Of a stretch of DNA of 64,000 nt, positions 24,246 through 32,357 are shown piece by piece. The stretch's first letter is position 1. Every line of letters begins with the position of its first letter. This DNA comes from Bog-756 sp963756515 (GTDB lineage: Bacteria; Actinomycetota; Acidimicrobiia; Acidimicrobiales; RAAP-2), in assembly GCA_963756515.1 (NCBI GenBank), contig CAVWNV010000011.1:434001-498000 (forward strand), given 5' to 3'. The position numbers and the translations under genes are program-made. The notes below the pieces were generated by a model. The model saw only the letters and a program-made list of their open reading frames with translations, searched no databases and was not told the origin of the DNA.

Positions 24246-25778
24246 ATGGCACGACTGAGCGAACGGCGGGCGCTCCGGACCTCACTCGGACTGGCGGCCG
24301 CCCTCGCACTCGGAATCGTCACCGTCGGCTGCACCACATCGACCGACGCGTCGAGCTCACGACCGGCCACCCCGATCGCCACTCCGGTGCCGGTACCACT
24401 GCCCGCGCCCCCGCCGGTGACGTGGACCCCCTGTCCGTCCAACCCTGCCATCCAATGTGGAACGGTGTCGGTGCCGATCGACTACCGCCACCCGGCCGAC
24501 GGCTCCCTCGATCTGGCCGTCACCCGGGCCCCTTCCCTCGACGGATTCGACCGTGACGGCACCTTGCTGTTCAACCCCGGTGGCCCTGGGGAGAGCGGCA
24601 ACCAGATTCTTCCCGTACTCCTCGACTTCTTCCCGGCCGGCATACGCCAGGAGTACAACATCGTGACCTTCGATCCCCGCGGCACGGGGGCCAGCGATCC
24701 GCTGCAGTGTGGGACATCACCGTCGAAGGTCACCAGTGTGCTCCCGGTACCGGCCGGACCCGGCCGGCCTCTGCCCGGCACACCTGTATTCACCGCCATG
24801 GCCCGCGCCTGTGCGACGAAGGAAGCGGCGCTGACGCCCTTCGTCAACACCGTGGACACCGCCCGCGACATGGACCGGATCAGGCAGGCGCTGGGCCTGA
24901 CCACGATCAGCTACTACGGGCTGTCCTACGGGACCGCTCTCGGTACGGTCTACGCCGACCTCTTCCCCCACCGGTTGGCAGCCATGGTCCTCGACGGTGC
25001 CGTGGACGTCAACGCCTCGTTGACCGAGCAGGCCGACGAACAGGCCCCGGCGGCAGAGCAGTCACTCGACCATCTGTTCGCCACCTGCACACCATCGTCG
25101 GCGTGCCCCCTGGGCCGGGACCCCCGGGGATTCTTCCGCAACCTGGCCGCCTCGCTCACCCGCCATCCGTTGCCGGCGCCCGGCCACGGTGACACCGTGC
25201 CGGTGACGGTGGGCGATCTCGACACGGCCACGCTCTTCGACCTCAGCGTCCCCGGATTCACCCCCTCGTACGAGACGGCACTGGTGGCGGCCCGGAGCGG
25301 CAACGGTGCACCTCTCCGTAGCCTGGCCCTCGAGTTCGCCACCGACGTCGACGGCACACCACTCGTGGATCCCCAGTGGGCCATCACCTGTAACGATGCC
25401 GCCGTCCGCCCCGGCCCGGGGGCCGCCGGCAACCAGGCCCGCGATCTCCACCGCCGGTACCCCCTGATCGGGGCCTACGCGGTCACGTCCACCCTGGGTG
25501 GGTGCGTGGCCTGGCCGGCGGCCCGGCAACCCGTCGTCGATGTCCATCCTCGAGGAACTCCACCGGTCCTGGTCATCGGCAACACCGGCGATCCCGCCAC
25601 CCCCTTGATCGGGGCCCGCCATCTGGCCGCCGTCTTCCCCGCCGCCAGCGTGGCCGTCTGGAAGGGCTGGGGCCACACCTGGCTGCTCAGCGGATCCGGT
25701 GACGAGTGCATGCAACACGTGGTGACGGCGTATCTCATCGATGGTGAGTTACCCACCCCAAACACCCGCTGTGCCTGA
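24246..25778 (+). CDS. TAP-like alpha/beta-hydrolase lipoprotein
   Basis: Protein of 510 residues. The N-terminus (AAALALGIVTVGCTTSTD) is a lipoprotein signal with Cys29 as likely lipidated residue, then a Pro/Val-rich spacer. The catalytic domain shows FNPGGPGESG (oxyanion region), VTFDPRGTGASDPLQC, the nucleophile ISYYGLSYGTALGTVYAD, the acid VIGNTGDPATPLIGA, and the histidine WKGWGHTWL, with a C-terminal TAP-like domain. This is the family of Streptomyces tripeptidyl aminopeptidases and SlpD/SlpE-type secreted peptidases; a surface exopeptidase acting on peptides is likely. It is divergent from the DUF998-like gene and convergent with the ferredoxin operon. Confidence 0.88.
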   Translation: MARLSERRALRTSLGLAAALALGIVTVGCTTSTDASSSRPATPIATPVPVPLPAPPPVTWTPCPSNPAIQCGTVSVPIDYRHPADGSLDLAVTRAPSLDGFDRDGTLLFNPGGPGESGNQILPVLLDFFPAGIRQEYNIVTFDPRGTGASDPLQCGTSPSKVTSVLPVPAGPGRPLPGTPVFTAMARACATKEAALTPFVNTVDTARDMDRIRQALGLTTISYYGLSYGTALGTVYADLFPHRLAAMVLDGAVDVNASLTEQADEQAPAAEQSLDHLFATCTPSSACPLGRDPRGFFRNLAASLTRHPLPAPGHGDTVPVTVGDLDTATLFDLSVPGFTPSYETALVAARSGNGAPLRSLALEFATDVDGTPLVDPQWAITCNDAAVRPGPGAAGNQARDLHRRYPLIGAYAVTSTLGGCVAWPAARQPVVDVHPRGTPPVLVIGNTGDPATPLIGARHLAAVFPAASVAVWKGWGHTWLLSGSGDECMQHVVTAYLIDGELPTPNTRCA

Positions 25779-25801
25779 CGGTCCGCCTGTCCGGTCCGGC
25801 G

Positions 25802-26014
25802 TCACCTCGAACCGGTCGTCCTCGTCTCCACGAGCGCCAGGGCCCGGCGGGGGCAGGAGGCCACTGCCCGTGTGGCCAACTCCACCAATTCCGGGTCGAC
25901 AGGAGTTCCGTCGACGATCGGATAGCCCCACTCGTCGAGCGTGACTCGTTCCGGCAGGAGTTCGGCGCAGTACCCGTAGGCGTCACAGGCCACCGGGTCC
26001 ACCCGCAGCCGCAC
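25802..26014 (-). CDS. single-cluster ferredoxin (3Fe-4S/4Fe-4S type)
   Basis: Protein of 70 residues; GTG 26014 is chosen because it directly precedes the conserved VRLRVDPVACDAYGYCAEL. The cluster ligands are a Cys-X5-Cys pair (CDAYGYC, with Tyr at the position of the usual optional ligand) and the distal Cys-Pro (VASCP), as in single-cluster 3Fe-4S ferredoxins that serve cytochrome P450 or flavoprotein partners. It is the last gene of the five-gene electron-transfer operon, 22 bp after the NuoF-like gene, so it probably exchanges electrons with that protein. The tail ALALVETRTTGSR is short. Confidence 0.88.
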   Translation of the reverse strand: MRLRVDPVACDAYGYCAELLPERVTLDEWGYPIVDGTPVDPELVELATRAVASCPRRALALVETRTTGSR

Positions 26015-26036
26015 GGCGACGGGTGACGACGCGCGC

Positions 26037-27345
26037 TCACGCCGGCACCCGGGACGGGCCGGACTGACCGGCGGGGAGGGTGAGGACGGTCGGAGCGCCC
26101 GCCCCGACACAGGGGCGACCGTCGGCGTGGGCGCGGGCGTCCTCGGCGAACACGTTGAGGGAGCTCCTGACCAGACGGGCCACGCCGTCGGGGTGTCGGC
26201 ATGCCCCTCGGCCATCCACCTCGACGGCCCGATGTCTGATGCGATCCATCACCGAGGCATCGGCCCGGCCGGACCACAGCTGCTCCATGTCGTCGGCGAT
26301 GGCCGGCAGCCCGAACACGCAAGGCCCGCACTGGCCGGCGCTCTGTCCCGCCATGTAGCGGGCGACACGTGCAGTTTCTGCGATGCCGCAGGAACCACGC
26401 GGCAGAGCGATGAGGACGCCGACACCGTGGGTGGTGCCCAGAGCGGCCAGCGGTCCCGGGGCGTAGGGCGTGTCCAGGCGGGACGGAGCCAACCACGCAC
26501 CGCCGTAGCCACCCACGAGGACGGCCGACAGCGGTCCGGTCAACCCGGCCCCGTTCAGGATGTCGATCACCGGTGTGCCCAGGGCGATCTCGAGAACGCC
26601 GGGTCGACGAACTGCGCCGGACGCTGTCACCAGGGTGGACCCGGGCGCCTCGGGTGTCCCCTGGCTTCGGAACCAGGCCGGACCATGTCGGGCGATAAGT
26701 GCCAACTGTGAGAGCGTCTCGACATTGTGCACCACGGCCGGTCTCCGGCCCACGGTGAGGGGAACAGACTTGTCCGCCCGCATGACCGGGAGTGCTGCAC
26801 CGGTCTGCAACCACGCCACCAGAGCCGACTCCTCGCCCGTCACATAGCGACCGGGTGGGCGCCGCACACGGACCCGGTGCCGAGACATCCGGGCCCGTCG
26901 CCGTTCCTCGATGGCGGCTTCCACGGAATGGGCCGCGACCGGGTCGGCCACGCAGAACACGATCTCCCTGGCGCCCATCACCGACGCGGCCACCTCGGCT
27001 CCATCCAGCGCCAGGTGGGGTGCATGGGTCAGAAGCACGCGGTCCTTGGCGCTGGCCGGCTCTCCCTCGATGCCGTTGACCACCACGACCGGCGGCCGAT
27101 CGCTGCGTCGCAGCGCCGCCCATTTGGCCCACGCCGGGAAGCCGGCACCGCCCCGCCCGAGCAACCCGGACTCGCGCGACCGCCCGGCCGATCCCCGCAT
27201 TCCAGATGGCATCATCGTGGTTCGGGATGGCCAATGACCCGTGGGCGGCGATGTGCCCGGCCAGTGGCGAGGACGATGGTGGCCCCATGGGCACGGCCAG
27301 AAGACGGTTTTCGAGGCGGCGTTCGTCGAGGGTCATGGCACTCAT
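26037..27345 (-). pseudogene. NuoF-like FMN/Fe-S oxidoreductase, frameshifted near the N-terminus
   Basis: Begins at ATG 27345, overlapping the ferric-reductase-like gene by ATGA (MTLDERRLENRLLAVPMGPP). After NHDDAIWNAGIGRAV the frame fails, and one frame away the family sequence continues: SGLLGRGGAGFPAWAKWAAL (FMN-binding glycine loop), VVNGIEGEPASAKDRVLLTH, PPGRYVTGEESALVAWL, HNVETLSQLALIARHG, VGGYGGAWL, and the 4Fe-4S motif SAGQCGPCVFGLPAIADD with the distal GACRHPDG. One surplus base around 27174-27178 accounts for it; corrected length about 435 residues. NuoF-type proteins pass hydride from NAD(P)H through FMN to Fe-S clusters, so this would be the cytoplasmic electron entry of the operon. 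Confidence 0.86.
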
Positions 27346-28058
27346 GGTCGATCCTTCTCGAGGAGCCGCGTGGCCGCGGCAGGTCGGGTGGATTGCGAGG
27401 GCTGCGGGGGCCGGTTGGACTGCGGCCGGGGGCGGGACGCGGCCGGGGGTCCCAGCCGCCGGGCCCGGGACGCGGACGACAAGGCTCGGGTCCGGGCACC
27501 GGCGTCGGCTGCCCGTTGTGCGCTGCGGTTGTGTTCCGCCCAACGCCAGACCACGGCGGTGACGACAGCCAGGGTGCAGGCTCCGGCGATGACGTCCATC
27601 CACAATTTCGAGGCGTCGGTGCCCATACCCAGCGAGTGCGCCATGGCTACGGGCCAACTGCCGTAAGCCAGCCAGTGGATGCCCCGCCACGTTCGGGCGC
27701 TGATCCGCTGGCGCAGCGCGCTCGACAGAGCTACGGCCAGCATCAGGTCGACGCCGGCGGTGCCGAGGCCGGTCCACAGGGGCCGATAGTGGGAGGCGAA
27801 CGGGACCACAATGGCCAGCCAACCCACATCGACAAAGGAGTCGATCACCGCGGTGAGGACATGGAGGGCCAGGAACACCATGGCCAACAGCGACACCCAC
27901 TTGTGCAGGTCGGCCCGCGCGAACGCCGGCCACCTGCGGGAGGTCGTCCGTCCGGCGGCCATGATGCCGAGGACCATGGTGGCCGTGAGCAGCACCAGGG
28001 CCACGACACCGGTGGCCCGCATGGTGAACCAGACCGTCGTGGAGGTGGTGGCCAACAT
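27342..28058 (-). CDS. ferric-reductase-like (heme b) membrane protein
   Basis: Protein of 238 residues. Six hydrophobic segments: ATGVVALVLLTATMVLGIMA, LHKWVSLLAMVFLALHVLTA, LAIVVPFASHYRPLWTGLGT, VDLMLAVALSSAL, IHWLAYGSWPVAMAHSLGM and VIAGACTLAVVTAVVWRWA. Histidines about 14 residues apart in two helices (DLHKW...ALHVL and GIHWL...MAHSL) are the bis-heme ligation pattern of the ferric reductase-like/MsrQ superfamily, which moves electrons across the membrane. The last ~60 residues are a basic Pro/Ser/Arg tail. It lies between apbE (1-bp overlap) and the NuoF-like gene (4-bp overlap). The electron acceptor outside is not known. Confidence 0.85.
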   Translation of the reverse strand: MLATTSTTVWFTMRATGVVALVLLTATMVLGIMAAGRTTSRRWPAFARADLHKWVSLLAMVFLALHVLTAVIDSFVDVGWLAIVVPFASHYRPLWTGLGTAGVDLMLAVALSSALRQRISARTWRGIHWLAYGSWPVAMAHSLGMGTDASKLWMDVIAGACTLAVVTAVVWRWAEHNRSAQRAADAGARTRALSSASRARRLGPPAASRPRPQSNRPPQPSQSTRPAAATRLLEKDRP

Positions 28059-29101
28059 CAGCGCAACCCGGCCGTCAGCTCGTGAACCACACGACCCACG
28101 GGATCGATCGGGTCCGGGGATCGCGGTGGCCCTCCCGCCTCGGCCGGCCAGTCGCCGCAGTGGACGACCGTCCCGTCCGCGTCCACCAGGCGCGCCGATA
28201 CGCCCCGGTCGACCAGATTCCCGACGGCGTCTGCTCCCCAGACCACGGCGGCGGTGCTGAAGGCGTTGGCCTCGACGCAGGACGGGGCGGTGGTGGAGAC
28301 CAGCGTCCAGACCGCCGGGGCGGCCTCACCGGTCCACGGGTCCACGATGTGATGGACGGGGCGGCCGTGGCGCCGCCACGAGCGGGCCGTCGTGCCCGAG
28401 GTGGCCAGACCGCCACCGGTGATGGCGACCACCTGATCGACGTCGCGGGCGGGGGACGTACAGACCTCGGCGATGCCTACGGCCCAGCCGTCCTGGGGGG
28501 TGGGACCGGACACGGCAACGTCACCACCCAAGTTCACCAGCACACCACACCCGAGCGTGGCGGCGATGCGGGCCGCCGACGTGTCGGCGGCCCACGCCTT
28601 GGCCGAGGCGCCCAAGTCGACGTGGACTCCGACCGGGACGGCCACGGTCCGTGCGTCGTGGTCCAGCTCGATCTGCCACCATCCCGGGGCCGGCTGGGGT
28701 CGGAAGTCGGTTGCCGGCCCGTCGGGCCCGAGTGCATCGAAGTCCCGGTCGTAGCCGAGCTCGATCAGTGCCGACCCGATGGTGGGATCAACGATGCCCG
28801 AGGTTCTCACCGCCACCGAACAGGCCACGTCGATGGCCTCGAACAGCAGGGGGCTCACGGGCCGCGGACGTCCTTCCCCCTCCTCTTCGAGGCGGCGCAA
28901 CTCCGAGTCGGGCCGGAATCGACTGCAGGCCTCGTCGAGGGCTCGGAGGTCTTCGGTCAGAAGGGCCAATGCCTCGTCGGCGCATTCGGTGTCGGTCACG
29001 GCCACGCTGGCCATGGTCCCGATGGCCCGGAGGGATCGGACGGCCACGCCGGTGTCACCGTGGGCGTGTTCGGACCCGCTGCCCTCAGAAACACCCGTCA
29101 T
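28058..29101 (-). CDS. apbE: FAD:protein FMN transferase
   Basis: Protein of 347 residues. ApbE cuts FAD and attaches FMN covalently to a Ser or Thr of extracytosolic flavoproteins, needing Mg. Conserved elements: RAIGTMASVAVTDTECADEA, EEACSRF-like ALDEACSRFRPDSELRRL, GIVDPTIGSALIELGYDRDF, VHVDLGASAKAWAADTSAAR, VNLGGDVAVSG, TSGTTARSWRRHGRPVHHIV with DPWTGEAA (Mg and flavin site), and VEANAFSTAAVVWGADAV. There is no obvious signal peptide or lipobox, so it may be cytoplasmic or use a non-classical route. The start overlaps the Thr-rich gene by ATGA. No FMN_bind-domain acceptor is encoded nearby. Confidence 0.92.
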   Translation of the reverse strand: MTGVSEGSGSEHAHGDTGVAVRSLRAIGTMASVAVTDTECADEALALLTEDLRALDEACSRFRPDSELRRLEEEGEGRPRPVSPLLFEAIDVACSVAVRTSGIVDPTIGSALIELGYDRDFDALGPDGPATDFRPQPAPGWWQIELDHDARTVAVPVGVHVDLGASAKAWAADTSAARIAATLGCGVLVNLGGDVAVSGPTPQDGWAVGIAEVCTSPARDVDQVVAITGGGLATSGTTARSWRRHGRPVHHIVDPWTGEAAPAVWTLVSTTAPSCVEANAFSTAAVVWGADAVGNLVDRGVSARLVDADGTVVHCGDWPAEAGGPPRSPDPIDPVGRVVHELTAGLR

Positions 29102-29508
29102 GTCTGGCCCGAGACGGTGACCGGCGACGAGGAGGTGGACCTCGGCGCCGTGGTGGTCGGCGTGGTCGTGGTCGGCGGGGTGGTCGGCGTGGTCGTGGTC
29201 GGGTCGGTCGCTTCCGTCGAACCGGACGAGGAACCGGACGAGGAGGGCACGGTCGTGGTCGGCGTCGTCGTGGTCGGGGTAGTGGTCGTGGCCGGTGCAC
29301 CCGTTGTGGACGTGGAGGTCGGATCGGCCCCGGCCGACGAGGAGTGGGTAACGGTGTCCGAGGCCACCAGAACGCCGAGACCGACGGCGCCGGCGGCCGC
29401 GGCTACGCCGATGGCGGCGGTGGCCCGCCTCACCCGCTTGGTGGCCCGATCACGGTCCTGGGCCGCATACCCGGCCGAGGAGTCGGTCGTTCGAGGCGGT
29501 CGAACCAT
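29098..29508 (-). CDS. membrane-anchored Thr/Pro/Ser-rich protein heading the electron-transfer operon
   Basis: Protein of 136 residues from ATG 29508, with AAGGAGAGG upstream; longer in-frame starts lack a ribosome site. Residues 1-28 are charged and cytoplasmic, 29-50 are a hydrophobic anchor or signal (ATAAIGVAAAAGAVGLGVLV), and the remaining ~85 residues are almost entirely Thr, Ser, Pro, Gly and Ala, ending SSSPVTVSGQT. Such mucin-like tails are typical O-glycosylation substrates and wall-spanning spacers. No folded domain, cysteine or FMN_bind motif is visible; TTGAPA is only a distant echo of an ApbE acceptor site. As first gene, coupled to apbE, it is probably part of the extracytosolic end of the system. 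Confidence 0.65.
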   Translation of the reverse strand: MVRPPRTTDSSAGYAAQDRDRATKRVRRATAAIGVAAAAGAVGLGVLVASDTVTHSSSAGADPTSTSTTGAPATTTTPTTTTPTTTVPSSSGSSSGSTEATDPTTTTPTTPPTTTTPTTTAPRSTSSSPVTVSGQT

Positions 29509-29584
29509 GATGGTCCTCTCCTTTCGGGTCGGGGAGCGGGAAGGTGAATCCCGTTCCACGTGCGTCGTCGTACTCATTGGACAG

Positions 29585-29630
29585 CTGTGAACCGAGTGCC
29601 ACCTCCATCCCGCCTGTGAGCAACCTGTGA
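29585..29630 (-). promoter_or_regulatory. tandem CTGTGA half-sites (response-regulator box, operon side)
   Basis: CTGTGA at 29614-29619 and 29625-29630, start-to-start distance exactly 11 bp, with one more CTGTGA at 29585-29590. Read on the minus strand these are TCACAG direct repeats, the spacing and sequence of PhoP/MtrA-type boxes in actinobacteria. They lie about 80-120 bp upstream of the Thr-rich gene start. Confidence 0.6.
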
Positions 29631-29740
29631 ATGCCGGAACCGGTGGTCGGGCGGGCCGGGGCCCGCCCGCCGACGTCAGTCCCACGAGGTCCTGCCGGTC
29701 CCTGCGGCCCGCGGCGGGTCCCTGGTGAGGTCCGGGGCGT

Positions 29741-29768
29741 TCACAGCCTGCTCACAGGCGAGTCACAC
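29741..29768 (+). promoter_or_regulatory. triple TCACAG tandem site (response-regulator box, two-component side)
   Basis: TCACAG (29741-29746), TCACAG (29752-29757) and TCACAC (29763-29768) lie on an exact 11-bp period. OmpR-family regulators bind such head-to-tail half-sites one helical turn apart. The 19-bp block from 29740 is nearly the reverse complement of the block ending at 29631. Autoregulation of the two-component system is the likely role. Confidence 0.65.
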
Positions 29769-29884
29769 CCACACCCCAAGACCGGGTGCGATGCTTGTGT
29801 AGTCAGCGGTGAACCGCAGGTCAGACGGCTAGGCGCCAATCGGGCCAGAGGGGCCGGTTCGGCCACGAAGGAAGGAACAGCTCG

Positions 29885-30586
29885 GTGGAACCCAACCGCA
29901 CCCAACGGATCCTGGTCGTAGACGATGAGCCGTCCATCGTCGATGCCGTGGCCACGTCGCTGCGCTACGAGGGATTCGGGGTCGACGAGGCGGTCAACGG
30001 GCGTCTGGCCCTCTCGGCCGCCCAAGAGAATCCCCCCGATCTGATCGTGCTCGACGTGATGCTCCCCGACCTGGACGGGCTCGAGGTCACCCGACGGCTC
30101 CGGGCCGACGGTATCCGTGTCCCCATCCTGTTCCTGACGGCCCGTGACGCGGTGGAGGACCGCGTGGCCGGTCTGACCGTGGGCGGGGACGACTACGTGA
30201 CCAAGCCGTTCGCCCTGGCCGAGATCGTGGCCCGGGTCCACGCCATCCTGCGACGAACGGGAAGCGAGTCCGCGGACGAGGGCGTCCTCCGCTTCGTCGA
30301 CATCGAGATGGACGAGAGCGCCCACGAGGTGACGCGGGCCGGAGAGCCCATCTCGCTGACGGCCACCGAGTTCAACCTGCTCCGGTTCTTCCTGCTCAAT
30401 CCGCGTCACGTGCTGTCCAAGGCCCAGATCCTCGACAATGTGTGGCACTACGACTTCGGCGGCGACGGCAATGTGGTCGAGACCTATGTGAGTTACCTCC
30501 GCAAGAAGCTGGAAGCGGTCGGACCCCCGGTCATCCACACGGTCCGACTCGTCGGCTACGCCCTGCGCGAGCCGTCCGGCGAGTAG
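29885..30586 (+). CDS. OmpR-family response regulator
   Basis: Protein of 233 residues from GTG 29885. Receiver domain, residues 8-120: acidic pocket VVDDEPS, phosphoacceptor Asp57 in LIVLDVMLPDLDG, conserved Thr (LFLTARD) and Lys (YVTKPF). Winged-helix effector domain, residues 135-230: EISLTATEFNLLRFFLLNPR-type region (here PISLTATEFNLLRFFLLNPR), SKAQILDNVWHYDFGGDGNV and VETYVSYLRKKLEAVGPPVI. Expected to bind tandem 11-bp-spaced half-sites such as those at 29741-29768. It is separated from the sensor kinase gene by 3 bp. Closest in style to the TcrX/PrrA/MprA group. Confidence 0.93.
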   Translation: MEPNRTQRILVVDDEPSIVDAVATSLRYEGFGVDEAVNGRLALSAAQENPPDLIVLDVMLPDLDGLEVTRRLRADGIRVPILFLTARDAVEDRVAGLTVGGDDYVTKPFALAEIVARVHAILRRTGSESADEGVLRFVDIEMDESAHEVTRAGEPISLTATEFNLLRFFLLNPRHVLSKAQILDNVWHYDFGGDGNVVETYVSYLRKKLEAVGPPVIHTVRLVGYALREPSGE

Positions 30587-30589
30587 GCC

Positions 30590-32236
30590 GTGTCCCTCCG
30601 CTCGCGCCTTCTCATCGCCATCGGGGCCATCTTCGTGCTCGCCCTGGTGGTGGCGGATCTGGTCACCTATTCGGCGATCGAGTCCTTCCTCTACAACCGG
30701 GTGGACCAGCAGCTGACCCAGTCCTCGAACTCGGGCCTCATCCAGTACGTGGAAAAGAACGGACAGCTTCCGAACAACTTCTGTGTCGCCGGGCTCTACA
30801 CCGGAGGTGGCGGTCCCAACGGAAACCGGCCTTCGGGAGGCGGCCCCGGTGGCGCCGGAGGGGATGGTGACGGAGACGGAGACGGTGGCGGTCCCGGCGG
30901 CGGTGGCGGTTACCCGTACGACCCTGGAGTCGGCGGCGTGGCCTCCAATGCCGTCGAAGAGCAGGCCCTGTGGGTCCGCTCCAGCTCGGGAGCCGTCGTC
31001 AACGACCAGAAGTGTTCCGCCTTCGTCAACGGCAAGAAGTACTCCCCCGATGTCCCGGCCACCCTCCCCCGCCTGACGAGCGAAGGCGGCGCCCAGTCCG
31101 CCTGCTTCACCGCACCGTCCACCAGCTCCAGTGGGCCTGCCTTTCGGGTGCAGGCCACGGTGCTCGGCAACGGGGACCAACTCATCCTGGCCCAGCCACT
31201 GGCTGACATCGACAGTACGCTCCACCACCTGCTCCTGGTCGAGCTCGCCGTCACCGGGGCCGGCGTCATCGTCGCCCTGCTCGGTGGGTGGTGGCTCGTG
31301 CGCATAGGACTCCGCCCCCTTCGGGACATGGAGATCACGGCCGAGTCCATCGCCGCCGGCAATCTCACCGAGCGGGTTCCCGGCGAGAACGACAAGACCG
31401 AGGTCGGACGTCTGGCCCGAACGCTGAACGTGATGCTGGCCAGGATCGAGTCGGCCTTCGGCGCCCGGGTGGCATCGGAGCGGCGGCTGCGGGCTTCCGA
31501 AGCCCGACTCCGCCGGTTCGTGGCCGACGCCTCCCACGAGCTGCGTACCCCCATCGCCGCCATCTCCGCCTACGCCGAGTTGTTCGGTCGGGGGGCCTCG
31601 GAGCAGAAGGCCGATCTCGAGCGGGTGATGGGGGGGATCCGCAACGAGACGAGCCGCATGGAGCATCTGGTGGCCGACCTGCTGCTGCTGGCCCGCCTGG
31701 ACGAGGGCCGGCCCATGGAGCGACGGTCCGTGGACCTGGTCGCACTGTGCGCCGAGGCGGTCAACACCGCATCGACCGTCGGACCCGACTGGCCCGTGAC
31801 TTTCCACGCCTCGCGCCCCATCGAGGTGATGGGGGATGCCATCAGCCTCCGGCAGGTGGTCGACAACCTGTTGAGCAACGTCCGGGCCCACACCCCGGCC
31901 GGCACCACTGTCCGGGTTTCGGTGGAGCCCGAGGCGGACGGTGCCGTCGTGACGGTGGCCGACAACGGCCCCGGCATGGATCCCGAGGAAGCCGAGCACG
32001 TCTTCGAACGGTTCTACCGCTCCGACCCGAGCCGGTCACGGGTCCATGGCGGGGCCGGGCTCGGACTCTCGATCGTCAGTGCCATCGTCGCCAGCCACGG
32101 GGGAACGGTCTCCGCCGAGGGTGCCGTCGGGGTGGGCACCACCGTCACGGTCCATCTTCCCGCCACCCCGCCGGCAGGAGCAGAGGCGGAGGCGGGGTCG
32201 ACACCGGCCCTCGGCCCGGGATCCGAGGCGCCGTGA
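30590..32236 (+). CDS. HAMP-domain sensor histidine kinase with Gly/Asp-rich sensor loop
   Basis: Protein of 548 residues. Transmembrane helices at about 7-28 and 213-236 enclose an extracytoplasmic domain of ~185 residues. Residues 71-117 of that domain are an extraordinary Gly/Asp/Pro tract (including GGDGDGDGDGGG), which could be flexible or bind divalent cations, and three cysteines (65, 142, 172) flank it. A HAMP domain (237-290), then HisKA with phosphoacceptor His316 in DASHELRTPIAA, and HATPase_c with DNLLSNVRAHTPAG (N box), VADNGPGMD (G1) and GAGLGLSIV (G2). Cognate partner of the adjacent response regulator; the signal is unknown. Confidence 0.92.
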   Translation: MSLRSRLLIAIGAIFVLALVVADLVTYSAIESFLYNRVDQQLTQSSNSGLIQYVEKNGQLPNNFCVAGLYTGGGGPNGNRPSGGGPGGAGGDGDGDGDGGGPGGGGGYPYDPGVGGVASNAVEEQALWVRSSSGAVVNDQKCSAFVNGKKYSPDVPATLPRLTSEGGAQSACFTAPSTSSSGPAFRVQATVLGNGDQLILAQPLADIDSTLHHLLLVELAVTGAGVIVALLGGWWLVRIGLRPLRDMEITAESIAAGNLTERVPGENDKTEVGRLARTLNVMLARIESAFGARVASERRLRASEARLRRFVADASHELRTPIAAISAYAELFGRGASEQKADLERVMGGIRNETSRMEHLVADLLLLARLDEGRPMERRSVDLVALCAEAVNTASTVGPDWPVTFHASRPIEVMGDAISLRQVVDNLLSNVRAHTPAGTTVRVSVEPEADGAVVTVADNGPGMDPEEAEHVFERFYRSDPSRSRVHGGAGLGLSIVSAIVASHGGTVSAEGAVGVGTTVTVHLPATPPAGAEAEAGSTPALGPGSEAP

Positions 32237-32295
32237 CCGACGTCGGCCGGAACGGTTGCTCCGTCGCCCCGGCTGGGACCGATCCGGCGGGTCAT

Positions 32296-32312
32296 TTACA
32301 GGCAACACACAG
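32296..32312 (+). promoter_or_regulatory. candidate third response-regulator box before the GT2-GtrA gene
   Basis: TTACAG (32296-32301) and ACACAG (32307-32312) are again 11 bp apart, each one mismatch from TCACAG, 46 bp before ATG 32358. The match is weaker than at 29741, so membership in the regulon is tentative. Confidence 0.35.
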
Positions 32313-32357
32313 GTTGTTCCCATCACCGTCTGAACGTCCCAGAGGACAATTGTCGGC

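Larger units (their letters stand above)
29509..29884. other. 376-bp divergent control region between electron-transfer operon and two-component system
   Basis: No gene is supported. The region holds CTGTGA half-sites at 29585, 29614 and 29625 and TCACAG/TCACAC half-sites at 29741, 29752 and 29763, facing each other. GAAGGAAGG (about 29869-29877) is the ribosome site for the response regulator. Promoter elements are not clear enough to place. Confidence 0.6.

Noticed and set aside
29098..29508. Thr-rich protein as a truncated FMN_bind protein
   Set aside because: No FMN_bind sequence or SGAT-type acceptor motif is present, and the gene overlaps apbE so there is no room for a lost domain.
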